63,249 nt of DNA, taken from assembly GCA_021413675.1 (NCBI GenBank), contig JAIOQA010000183.1, positions 1 to 63,249 of the forward strand, written 5' to 3'. The position numbers and the translations under genes were made by a program. This document shows positions 46,487 to 54,359 of this stretch, in pieces (the stretch's first letter is position 1; the number at the start of each line of letters is the position of its first letter). A model generated the notes under the pieces. That model made no database searches, had not been told where the DNA came from, and saw only the letters and a program-made list of their open reading frames with translations. This stretch comes from Deltaproteobacteria bacterium (GTDB lineage: Bacteria > Myxococcota_A > Polyangia > Haliangiales > Haliangiaceae).

Positions 46487-47125
46487 ATGGATCCCTTCAG
46501 CGTGATTCCCGCCGGCGTCAGCGCCGTCCAGTGGATGTCCAACGTCGCCGCCACCGGCATCCCGTGGGCGAGCCAGGCCGCGACCACCGTCGCGTCGCAG
46601 GCGCCGACGTTCATGCAGCCCGCGGCCAACTGGGCGCTGCCGTTCCTGAACCCGGCGACCGCGGGTGCGGCCGAGGCCGGCGCGACCGCGGCCACCGCCG
46701 GTGCCGCCGAGGTCGGTGCGGGCGCGACCGCTGCGACGGCGGCGGGCGCCGAGGTCGGCGCGGGTGGTGCGGGTGCGGCCGGTGCGGGTGTGGCGGCGCC
46801 GGCGGCGGCGGTCGTGGGCGCGGGCCTCGCGGGCCTCGCGGCCGGCACCGGCATGGCCGTGGTCGCCGACGACTACGGCAAGGGCGGAATGTTCGGCAAG
46901 AACGAGTACGGCCAGGAGCGCAGCGGCTTCGACTGGGCGTCGGACCAGGGCCACTCGGTCTCCGACTGGCTCGGCGGCGGGACCGCGGGCGATGTCGCCG
47001 GCGCGGTCACCACCGGCGCGCTCAGCATCCCCGCCGGCCTCGCCGGCTTCGGCCAGGCCATCGGCACCGGCGTCGGCAACGCCGGCATGGCGGCGGTCGA
47101 CGCGCTCGGCCACTGGTTCGAGTAG
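46487..47125 (+). CDS. Gly/Ala-rich low-complexity protein, function unknown
   Basis: A 212-residue protein with no cysteine and no classical signal peptide. Residues 50-125 are almost only Ala, Gly, Thr, Val with repeated GAAEVGAGATAAT-like units and glycine-zipper spacing, likely inserting in or crossing a membrane. They are followed by a polar segment (DDYGKGGMFGKNEYGQERSG) and a second Gly/Ala helix (residues 155-205) ending in GHWFE. GGAG 9 bases before the ATG supports translation. The layout recalls secreted pore-forming or effector-type peptides, but no homology is claimed. Confidence 0.55.
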   Translation: MDPFSVIPAGVSAVQWMSNVAATGIPWASQAATTVASQAPTFMQPAANWALPFLNPATAGAAEAGATAATAGAAEVGAGATAATAAGAEVGAGGAGAAGAGVAAPAAAVVGAGLAGLAAGTGMAVVADDYGKGGMFGKNEYGQERSGFDWASDQGHSVSDWLGGGTAGDVAGAVTTGALSIPAGLAGFGQAIGTGVGNAGMAAVDALGHWFE

Positions 47126-47169
47126 CGCGGGAATGACCGCGCCCGGGTGCGCGTGTACTCGCATCTCGT

Positions 47170-47805
47170 ATGCGCGCCTCGATCTGCCTCGCCAGCGTGC
47201 TGACCGCGTGCGGCCACGCATCCATCGGCCCCGTCGCGACGCCACTGCGCGGCCCGTTCGCGTCCGTCGACGCCGCGTGCGCCGCGGTGACCGACGCGCA
47301 CGGCAGCCGCTGCGCGCCGCTCGAGATGGAGCGCACGTCCGCGGCCGCGTCCCGGCTCGCGGTGGTCCACATCCGCCAGCCCGACCGTGACGCCGCCCGG
47401 TGCGCCGTGGTGCTCGCGACCGACCGCGGCTGGTTCATCACCGCGACCAGCGCCGATGCCTGCAGCGCCGGCTCGATCGACCCGGGCGACGTCGCCACCA
47501 ACCCGCTGGTCGGCGCCGCTGGCACCCAGATCGACATCGGCGCCGCGTGGCACAGCCCCGACTTCGCCGACGAGGCCCGCTACACCCTGACGACCCTGTG
47601 CGGCGTCGTCGACGGCGTGCCCGCGTGCACGCCGATCTTCACCAGCGCGTGCGAGGACCGCGCCCCCGCCGGTGCCTGCCGCGATCGCGGCTACGCGCTG
47701 CGCTGGACGATCGCCGACGGTGCGATCACGTTCACGTCGTCGCGCGACCTCGCGGCGGGCGCCGACGTCCGGGCGTTGCTCGGCGCGCACCGCCTCGGCT
47801 TCTGA
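47170..47805 (+). CDS. Secreted lipoprotein, tandem paralogue 1 of 3
   Basis: A 211-residue protein with a short leader and lipobox LTAC (Cys 14). Mature blocks shared with the next two genes: LRGPFASVDAACAA, a CAVVLATDRGWFITAT strand pair, WHSPDFADEARYTLTTLCG, ACTPIFTSACEDRAPAGAC, and the terminus VRALLGAHRLGF. Six to seven cysteines in the mature domain probably form disulfides. Family not recognised. The 57 bases to the next start contain no terminator. Confidence 0.65.
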   Translation: MRASICLASVLTACGHASIGPVATPLRGPFASVDAACAAVTDAHGSRCAPLEMERTSAAASRLAVVHIRQPDRDAARCAVVLATDRGWFITATSADACSAGSIDPGDVATNPLVGAAGTQIDIGAAWHSPDFADEARYTLTTLCGVVDGVPACTPIFTSACEDRAPAGACRDRGYALRWTIADGAITFTSSRDLAAGADVRALLGAHRLGF

Positions 47806-47850
47806 TCGCCCGGCGGGATCGTGGAATGCCTTGACGGCGCCGGGCGCTCC

Positions 47851-47856
47851 TACGAT
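47851..47856 (+). promoter_or_regulatory. -10 box TACGAT upstream of paralogue 2
   Basis: TACGAT ends 7 positions before the ATG at 47863, predicting a leaderless transcript. TTGACG at 47831-47836 resembles a -35 box, but the spacer is only 14 bases. Confidence 0.4.
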
Positions 47857-47862
47857 CAACGC

Positions 47863-48567
47863 ATGCGCACCTCGATCGTCTTCGCGGCCTTGCTCGGATG
47901 TCACGCGTCAGCGGCGCGACCCGCGGTGGAGAACGCGCCGGTCGCGGGAGCGGCGACTGCCGGCCCCGGGCTCGCGACGCGGCTGCGCGGGCCATTCGCG
48001 TCGATCGAGGCGTACTGCGCGGCGATCCAGACCGCGGTCGTGCCGGGCGCCGCGGCGATCGTCTGCGATCCGCTCGACACGTACGGCGCCGCCAGCACCT
48101 TCGCGCACGTCGCCGCGGTCCGCGTCACCAGCGCCGACGATCCGACCGTGCGCCACTGCGCGATGCTGGTCGAGACCGGCGCTGGCTGGTTCGCCACCGC
48201 GCCGAGCGTCGATGCCTGCGCCGAGCCCAGCTACATCGAGCCCGGCAACGTGAACTCGTTCGAGCTCGAGGGCGCCGACGGCGTCGAGCTCACCCTCGAC
48301 GTCACCTGGCACACGAAGAACTACGACGACGAGGCCCGCTACGTGCTCACCACGCTGTGCGGCACGGCCGACGGTGCGCCCGTCTGCACGCCGCTGTTCA
48401 CCAGCGAGTGCGAGGACCGCGCGCCCGCCCGCGAGTGCAGCGATCACGGCTACGCGCTGCGCTGGACGATCGCCGATCACGCGATCACGTTCACGCCATC
48501 GCGGCCGCTGCCGACTGCCGGCGACGACGTGCAGGCGCTGCTCGGCGCGCACCGCCTCGGCTTCTGA
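47863..48567 (+). CDS. Secreted lipoprotein, tandem paralogue 2 of 3
   Basis: A 234-residue homologue of the preceding gene. Lipobox ALLGC (Cys 13), then a longer Ala/Pro linker. Shared blocks: LRGPFASIEAYCAA, HCAMLVETGAGWFATAPS, WHTKNYDDEARYVLTTLCG, VCTPLFTSECEDRAPARECSDHGYALRWT in part, and the terminus VQALLGAHRLGF. The final 30 bases of paralogues 1 and 2 are identical, evidence of recent duplication or gene conversion. Function unknown; presumably outer-membrane or surface. Confidence 0.65.
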   Translation: MRTSIVFAALLGCHASAARPAVENAPVAGAATAGPGLATRLRGPFASIEAYCAAIQTAVVPGAAAIVCDPLDTYGAASTFAHVAAVRVTSADDPTVRHCAMLVETGAGWFATAPSVDACAEPSYIEPGNVNSFELEGADGVELTLDVTWHTKNYDDEARYVLTTLCGTADGAPVCTPLFTSECEDRAPARECSDHGYALRWTIADHAITFTPSRPLPTAGDDVQALLGAHRLGF

Positions 48568-48614
48568 TCCCGCTGGGCGCCCCCGCGCGCGTGGTGCTCG
48601 TGATAGCACGCGCC

Positions 48615-49343
48615 ATGCGCACCGATGACGTCTCGCTCCTCTGGCTCGTCGTGGCCCTCGGGCTCGTCGCGTGCGGGCACGCCGGATCGCCGGCGGCGCC
48701 GCTCGAGAACCACGCGACCACGCCCCCGACCGCCGACGCGCCCTTCGCGACGCTCCTCGACGGCCCCTACGAGAGCAGCGACGCCTACTGCGATCACATC
48801 CGCACGTCGGCAACCTCGGACGACGACTTCGTGATGTGCGGCCGGCTCGACAGCGACATGGACCACGGCGCGCCGTTCGATCAGATCGCGCTCATGCAGG
48901 TCTCGAAGCCCGACGATCACCGCGCGATCGGCTGCGTGATCCTCATCGCGGTCGACACCAGCTGGTACGCGACCCCGGTCAGCGCCGACATCTGTGCAGA
49001 GTCGACCGACGTCGAGACGGGTGCCCTGCACCTCGCGCCGCTGGTCGGCGCTCGAGGGCTCGTGATCGACGTCGACGTGCAGTGGCACACCGACGACTAC
49101 TCCGACACCGCCGACTACAAGCTCACGACGCTGTGCGGCCTGGCCGCGGGCAGACCGCGCTGCACGCCGATCTTCACCAGCCGCTGCCAGCGCCGCGCGC
49201 CCGCCGGCGACTGCCGCGAGCACAGCTACCAGATCGCGTGGTCCGTCGCCGGCGGTCAGATCACGCTGGCGGCAACGCCCGCGCCGCCGAACGACAGCCC
49301 TGCGTTGCTCGCGCTGCTCGGCGCGCACGCGCTCGGGTTCTGA
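48615..49343 (+). CDS. Secreted lipoprotein, tandem paralogue 3 of 3
   Basis: A 242-residue homologue, the most divergent of the three. Lipobox LVAC (Cys 20) after a longer hydrophobic leader. Shared blocks: LLDGPYESSDAYCD, GCVILIAVDTSWYATPVS, WHTDDYSDTADYKLTTLCG, RCTPIFTSRCQRRAPAGDC, and the terminus LLALLGAHALGF. The 150 bases after its stop, up to the convergent phosphatase gene, hold nothing recognisable. Confidence 0.65.
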   Translation: MRTDDVSLLWLVVALGLVACGHAGSPAAPLENHATTPPTADAPFATLLDGPYESSDAYCDHIRTSATSDDDFVMCGRLDSDMDHGAPFDQIALMQVSKPDDHRAIGCVILIAVDTSWYATPVSADICAESTDVETGALHLAPLVGARGLVIDVDVQWHTDDYSDTADYKLTTLCGLAAGRPRCTPIFTSRCQRRAPAGDCREHSYQIAWSVAGGQITLAATPAPPNDSPALLALLGAHALGF

Positions 49344-49494
49344 CCCGACCGGGCGTCGCTCTTCATCGCGATCTCGCCCGGCATGCAGTGGTGGATCACG
49401 AGCGGCACCGTGACGAGCGGCGACGGCGCGTGCGCGTTCGCGGCGCGCACGGCACCGCCACCGGGCTGAGCTCGCCGGCGCCCCCGCGGCCGGA

Positions 49495-50640
49495 TCAATC
49501 GAGGTTCTTGTCGAACGAGCCGTACATCGGGTTGGGCACCAGCACGTAGCTATCGCCGAACTTCGCGAACGCCGAGGCATCCTGCTTGCGGATGTCCTGG
49601 CTGAGCGCCGGGAAGTCCTGGATGTTGTCGCCGACGAACATGACGATGTGCAGCGGCGGCAGGCCGGTCCCGGTCCCCGCCTCGATCGCCTGGAAGCGCG
49701 GATTCTTGTCGCTCACGGTCGTCTGGCAGAAGATCGCGTCGTACGCGACGCCGACGCTGCGCAGGTTGTCCTCGGTCTGCGCGCACTCGTTGGCGGCCTT
49801 GCGGTTGGTGACGAGCACGACCTTGCCACCGAGCTGCTGCACCTCGTGCGTGAACGCCGCGGCGCCATCGATCGCGAGCGCCGCGCGCTGATCGACCCAC
49901 GCCGTCCAGCTCCCGGGCGAGAAGCCAACGCCGAGATCGAGACGCGCCTGCTGGTACGCCGAGTTGTTGAGGATCGTCTCGTCGACATCGAGCGAGACCG
50001 CCCAGTTCGCGGGGAGCCCATCCGCGACCTTCGCGTTCAGGTTCGCGGTCGCGAGCGCGTAGCTCTGGAGCGTCGCCGCGCGGCGCTCGGCCGAGCGGCG
50101 GTACCACTTGAGGCCCTCGTCGATCGGCTGGATCGGCTGTGCGGTCTCACAGGTGCCATCGCAGCTCAGCTTGAGGCGTGCGTGCGCCGGCGCCGTGAGC
50201 GCCGTGGACGCGGGGCCGGTCGTGAGCTCGACCAGGTAGAACCCGGGCACCGCGATCGTGGCCGACAGCTTCGACAGCTTGCCGTAGCCGGCGTCGTCAT
50301 CCGACGCGATGGTCCTGGGATAGGTGCCGTCCGCGAGGCGCGGGCCGTAGACCTTGAGCAGCGAATCGAGCTTCGCGTCGCTGCCGCCGTGGGTGATCTC
50401 GAGCGCGACCTTCGTGTTCTCCGACGCGTAGAACACGTAGCCGAGGCGCGGCACCGTCGCGGTCAGGACGGCGTCGGTGGAGCCCGGCGCGATGCGGGCC
50501 ACGACCTCGATGCCTGGCCCACCGTCCGCCTTGTCCTCTCCCTGGATGTCGGCGGCGCCGCCGTCATCGTCGACTGGGGCCCCCTCGGTGCAGGCCGAAC
50601 ACAGCAGAAGAACAATCGGGATGGTGCGAAGTGCGCTCAT
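49495..50640 (-). CDS. HAD-superfamily acid phosphatase lipoprotein (class IIIB, e(P4)-like)
   Basis: A 381-residue lipoprotein (lipobox CSAC, Cys 17). Residues 45-165 form a beta-sandwich resembling the bacterial pre-peptidase C-terminal domain. Residues 170-381 are a HAD acid phosphatase of subclass IIIB: catalytic SLDVDETILNN with D218 and D220, motif II VVLVTNRKA, a Lys-containing segment, and acidic motif III MFVGDNIQDF. Relatives such as e(P4) dephosphorylate nucleotides such as NMN outside the cell. The ATG at 50640 opens the signal peptide. The added PPC-like domain is an unusual fusion. Confidence 0.82.
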   Translation of the reverse strand: MSALRTIPIVLLLCSACTEGAPVDDDGGAADIQGEDKADGGPGIEVVARIAPGSTDAVLTATVPRLGYVFYASENTKVALEITHGGSDAKLDSLLKVYGPRLADGTYPRTIASDDDAGYGKLSKLSATIAVPGFYLVELTTGPASTALTAPAHARLKLSCDGTCETAQPIQPIDEGLKWYRRSAERRAATLQSYALATANLNAKVADGLPANWAVSLDVDETILNNSAYQQARLDLGVGFSPGSWTAWVDQRAALAIDGAAAFTHEVQQLGGKVVLVTNRKAANECAQTEDNLRSVGVAYDAIFCQTTVSDKNPRFQAIEAGTGTGLPPLHIVMFVGDNIQDFPALSQDIRKQDASAFAKFGDSYVLVPNPMYGSFDKNLD

Positions 50641-50862
50641 GGCCGGAGCGTGAGAGCAAGAGGTGTGCCTCTGCGCACAGAGGACTACCTCAGCGAATTC
50701 ATTAGGCAGCCCTTTCAGATCGACTGGCTTCTGTACGGTCGGTGGCGTGTCCACGAGCCAGGGTCGGCGACAACCTCACGCCGCGACGATGGCCTGACGC
50801 GGCGCGAGCCGCGACACGTCACCGCGCGCCCACGGCACCGAGACCTGCCCGGCGCGCGGCGG

Positions 50863-52056
50863 TCAGTGCTGGTGTGGCGAGACCGCGCGCGGCCCGGCGA
50901 GGAGCTCGGCGAGCTGCTCGCGCAGGTTCCAGGTCGGCTGCTCGTAGACGTCGTCGATGATCGTCGCGAGCGCGGGCGGCGGCACCGCCTCCTGCCGCGT
51001 GATCGCGTCGCGGACGTCGGCCTCGAGCTGCGCCGACCAGGCCTCGTGCTCGCCGACCGCGAGCCAGCCCTGGCGCTCGCCGAGGGCGCGCATGCGGCGC
51101 ATCGGATCGCGCTCGGACTTCCAGACGTCGGTGATCTTCTCGTCGCGGTAGCGCGAGGGATCGTCCGAGGACGAGTGCGCGCTGACGCGATAGGTGAGCA
51201 GCTCGATGAAGGTGGGGCCGTCGCCACGCCGGGCCTTGGCCGCGGCGTAGCCGACCGCGGCGTGGACCGCGAGCGCGTCGTTGCCGTCGACGCGCAGCGG
51301 CTCGATGCCGTAGCCGAGCGCCTTGAGCGCGATGGTCTCGGCGGCGCACTGCACGCTCGTGGGCGTGGAGATCGCCCACTGGTTGTTCTGGCAGATCAGC
51401 ACGACCGGCGACTTCATCACGCCGGCGAAGTTGAGCGCGACGTGGACGTCGGGCTCGCTGGTGCCGCCATCGCCCATGAAGCCGAACGCGCAGCGATCGC
51501 GGTGGCCCATGATCTTCATCGCCATCGCGATGCCGACCGCGTGCGGCACCTGCGTCGACACGCACGACGACATCACGACGTAGTGATGCTCGCGATCGCA
51601 CGGGTGACACGGCAGCTGCCGGCCCTTGGTGACGTCGCCGCCGTTGCCGAGGATCTGCGCGATGTAGCTGTCGAGCGTGAGCCCGCGGTACAGGCCCACG
51701 CCGGCCTCGCGCAGCGCCGGCACGATCCAGTCATCCGGCAGCGACGCCGACGCCGAGCCGACGACCGCGGCCTCCTGGCCGGTGGCCTCGCCGTAGAACC
51801 CGGTGCGGCCCTGGCGCTGCAGCGCCATCATGCGCGCGTCGGTGACCCGGATGCGCAGCATGCCCTCGTAGATCGAGCGGCACAGCGCCGCGTCGAAGCG
51901 CGCGAGGTCGGCCTCGCTCACCGCGGCGCGACCGTCCTCGGCCAGCACGCGGAACAGGCCGCGCGCCTTGGCCTCGTCGTCGAGATCGAAGTAGCTGAAC
52001 GCCGTCGGCCCGGACGCTGCCGGGGCCGCGCTGGTCGGGACCGAGGCGGTCGCCAC
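50863..52056 (-). CDS. 2-oxoacid dehydrogenase E1 component alpha subunit, second copy
   Basis: A 397-residue thiamine-diphosphate enzyme subunit. TPP motif FMGDGGTSEPDVHVALNFAG...CQNNQWAIST (GDG to NN), MALQRQGRTGFYGEATGQEA at the N-terminal side and YRVSAHSSSDDPSRYRDEKI toward the C terminus. The last is typical of branched-chain E1-alpha. The GDG-type motif is unlike the GEG form of the first E1-alpha gene in this operon, so the two copies belong to different sub-branches. The GTG start overlaps the E2 stop by one base (TAGTG), tying it to the operon. Only one E1-beta is present. Confidence 0.88.
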   Translation of the reverse strand: MATASVPTSAAPAASGPTAFSYFDLDDEAKARGLFRVLAEDGRAAVSEADLARFDAALCRSIYEGMLRIRVTDARMMALQRQGRTGFYGEATGQEAAVVGSASASLPDDWIVPALREAGVGLYRGLTLDSYIAQILGNGGDVTKGRQLPCHPCDREHHYVVMSSCVSTQVPHAVGIAMAMKIMGHRDRCAFGFMGDGGTSEPDVHVALNFAGVMKSPVVLICQNNQWAISTPTSVQCAAETIALKALGYGIEPLRVDGNDALAVHAAVGYAAAKARRGDGPTFIELLTYRVSAHSSSDDPSRYRDEKITDVWKSERDPMRRMRALGERQGWLAVGEHEAWSAQLEADVRDAITRQEAVPPPALATIIDDVYEQPTWNLREQLAELLAGPRAVSPHQH

Positions 52057-53363
52057 TACACCATCTCCATGAACATCGTCGTCGGGTCTTCCAGCAGCGA
52101 CTTCACGTCCTGCAGGAACATCGCGCCGTCCCAGCCATCGACCAGCCGGTGGTCGAGCGAGATCGAGAGGTTCATCAGCCAGCGCGCCACGATCTGGCCG
52201 TTGCGCACCGCGGGCCGCTCCTCGATCTTGTGCACGCCGACGATGCCGACCTCGGGGAAGTTGACGATCGGCGTGGCCATCACGCCGCCGAGCTTGCCCA
52301 GCGACGAGATCGTGAAGGTCGAGCCGGTCAGCTCGTCGCGGGTGGCGGTGCCGGTGCGGACCGCCTCGCCCAGGCGCTCGATCTCCTTCGCCAGCTCGAA
52401 GATCGAGCGGCGATCGGCGTCGCGCAGCACCGAGACCGAGAGCCCCTGCGGGCCCTGGGCCGCGATGCCCACGTGGTAGTACTTCTTGCGGACGATCTCC
52501 TGGGTCGACTCGTCGAGGGCGGCGTTGAGCGCGGGCCACTTCTTGAGGCCCGACACCACCGCCTTCACGATGAACGGCAGGTACGTCAGCTTCACGCCGC
52601 GCTCGGCGGCGCGGTTCTTGGCGCGCTCGCGGACCGCGACCAGCTCCGTCATGTCGATCTCCTCGACATACGTGAACTGCGCGATCGTCTGCGACGCGCG
52701 CTGCATGTTCTCGGCGATCTTCTTGCGCAGGCCGCGGAGCGGGACGCGCTCCTCCTCGCCGCCACGCGCGATCGTGATCGGCGCGCGCGCCGGTGTCCGC
52801 ATCGCCGGCTCGTCGAGCACCGGCGCCGGGCCGTGGGCGATCGTGCCGCTGGCCGCGCCGCGGACGTCCTCGGTGGTCACGCGACCGCGCTTGCCGGTCG
52901 GCGCAACGTTCCCGAGATCCACGCCGAGCTGGTGCGCGATGCGGCGAGTCGCCGGGGTGGCCAGCACCCGACCACCGGTGCGCGGCGTCGCGTCGATGAC
53001 CTCGATCGCGCCGCGCGGCGCGGGCTTCACCGCGCCCGTCGGCGCCGGCATCTGCGCCGCGATCATCAGCTGCGGCGCGTCGACGCCCGCGGGCGCCGCG
53101 TGGACATCGACCTTGCCGTTGCCGCCGGCCTCGTCGATGACGATCAGCACCTTGCCGACCGGGCAGATCTGCCCGGCCGCGTAGTTGATCTTCGCGACCC
53201 GACCGGCGCGCGGCGACGGGATCTCGACCGTCGCCTTGTCGGTCATGATCTCGACGATCGGCTGGTCGAGCTTGATGATGTCGCCTTCCTTGACCTTCCA
53301 GGAGACGATCTCGCCCTCGACGACGCCTTCGCCGATGTCCGGCAGGTGGAACTCGAAGGCCAT
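52056..53363 (-). CDS. 2-oxoacid dehydrogenase E2 (dihydrolipoyl acyltransferase)
   Basis: The 435-residue core protein has an N-terminal lipoyl domain with Lys 43 in EIMTDKATVEIPSP, an Ala/Pro linker, a peripheral-subunit-binding domain (ATPATRRIAHQLGVDLGNVAPTG in part, residues 133-170) and an acyltransferase domain ending with catalytic SLDHRLVDGWDG. One lipoyl domain and the E1-alpha/beta pairing favour a branched-chain 2-oxoacid dehydrogenase over pyruvate dehydrogenase. Starts 1 base after the E1-beta stop. Lipoylation would depend on LipB encoded at 43.5 kb. Confidence 0.93.
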   Translation of the reverse strand: MAFEFHLPDIGEGVVEGEIVSWKVKEGDIIKLDQPIVEIMTDKATVEIPSPRAGRVAKINYAAGQICPVGKVLIVIDEAGGNGKVDVHAAPAGVDAPQLMIAAQMPAPTGAVKPAPRGAIEVIDATPRTGGRVLATPATRRIAHQLGVDLGNVAPTGKRGRVTTEDVRGAASGTIAHGPAPVLDEPAMRTPARAPITIARGGEEERVPLRGLRKKIAENMQRASQTIAQFTYVEEIDMTELVAVRERAKNRAAERGVKLTYLPFIVKAVVSGLKKWPALNAALDESTQEIVRKKYYHVGIAAQGPQGLSVSVLRDADRRSIFELAKEIERLGEAVRTGTATRDELTGSTFTISSLGKLGGVMATPIVNFPEVGIVGVHKIEERPAVRNGQIVARWLMNLSISLDHRLVDGWDGAMFLQDVKSLLEDPTTMFMEMV

Positions 53364-53364
53364 C

Positions 53365-54339
53365 TCACCACTCCAGGACTTGCCGGACCGTGCTGAGCAG
53401 GCGGTCGGCGTTGGGCATGTACTCGTGCTCGAGCGTGTACGGGAACGGCGTGTCGAGGCCGGCGACGCGCAGGATCGGCGCCTCGAGGTGCTCCATCGCG
53501 CGCTCCTGGATCGCGGCGATCAGCTCCGCGCCGAAGCCGCAGGTCTTGGGCGCCTCGTGCAGCACGACGCAGCGGCCGGTCTTCTTGACCGACGCGAGGA
53601 TCGTGTCGATGTCGAACGGCATCAGCGTGCGCAGGTCGACGACCTCGATCGAGAGGCCCTGGCCCTCGGCCTTCTTGGCGGCCTCCTCGGCGATCGAGAC
53701 CATGCCGCTGTAGCAGAGCACGGTCACGTGCGAGCCCTCGCGGACGACGTTGGCCTTGCCGATCTCGAGCTCGTACTCGCCCTCGGGCACCTCGCCGCGC
53801 GACGCGCGGTAGATGCGCTTGGGCTCCATGAACAGCACGGGGTCGTTCTGGCGCATCGCCGCGAGCAACAGGCCCTTCGCGTCGTACGGGTTCGACGGCG
53901 CGATCACCTTGAGGCCGGGCGTGTGGATGAACAGCGCCTCGGGCGACTGCGAGTGGTAGTGACCACCGCGGATGCCGCCGCCGACCGGCGTGCGGATCAC
54001 GACCGGGCACGGGTACTGCCCGCCCGACCGGTACCGGAACTTCGCCAGCTCGTTCACGATCTGATCGAACGCCGGGTAGATGAAGTCGCCGAACTGGATC
54101 TCGGGCACCGGCCGGAGGCCGTACAGCGCCATGCCGATCGCCGCGCCGATGATGCCGGCCTCCGCGAGCGGCGTGTCGATGACGCGGTCGGCGCCGAACT
54201 CCTCGTGGAGCCCGCTGGTCGCGCGGAACACGCCGCCGAACTTGCCGACGTCTTCTCCGAGCACCACGACCCGCTGGTCCTGGCGCATCTGCGTGCGGAG
54301 CGCGTCGCGCACCGCTTCGATGATGTTCATCACGGGCAT
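53365..54339 (-). CDS. 2-oxoacid dehydrogenase E1 component beta subunit
   Basis: The 324-residue subunit has standard E1-beta features: NIIEAVRDALRTQMRQDQRV, VLGEDVGKFGGVFRATSGL, RVIDTPLAEAGIIGAAIGMA, RTPVGGGIRGGHYHSQSPEA, and SVKKTGRCVVLHEAPKTCGFG. With E1-alpha it decarboxylates the 2-oxoacid and acylates the E2 lipoyl group. It is placed between the first E1-alpha and E2 with gaps of 20 bases and 1 base. The GxxYHSQSPEA segment matches branched-chain enzymes. Confidence 0.93.
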   Translation of the reverse strand: MPVMNIIEAVRDALRTQMRQDQRVVVLGEDVGKFGGVFRATSGLHEEFGADRVIDTPLAEAGIIGAAIGMALYGLRPVPEIQFGDFIYPAFDQIVNELAKFRYRSGGQYPCPVVIRTPVGGGIRGGHYHSQSPEALFIHTPGLKVIAPSNPYDAKGLLLAAMRQNDPVLFMEPKRIYRASRGEVPEGEYELEIGKANVVREGSHVTVLCYSGMVSIAEEAAKKAEGQGLSIEVVDLRTLMPFDIDTILASVKKTGRCVVLHEAPKTCGFGAELIAAIQERAMEHLEAPILRVAGLDTPFPYTLEHEYMPNADRLLSTVRQVLEW

Positions 54340-54359
54340 CGCGAAACCTCGACCGGCAA

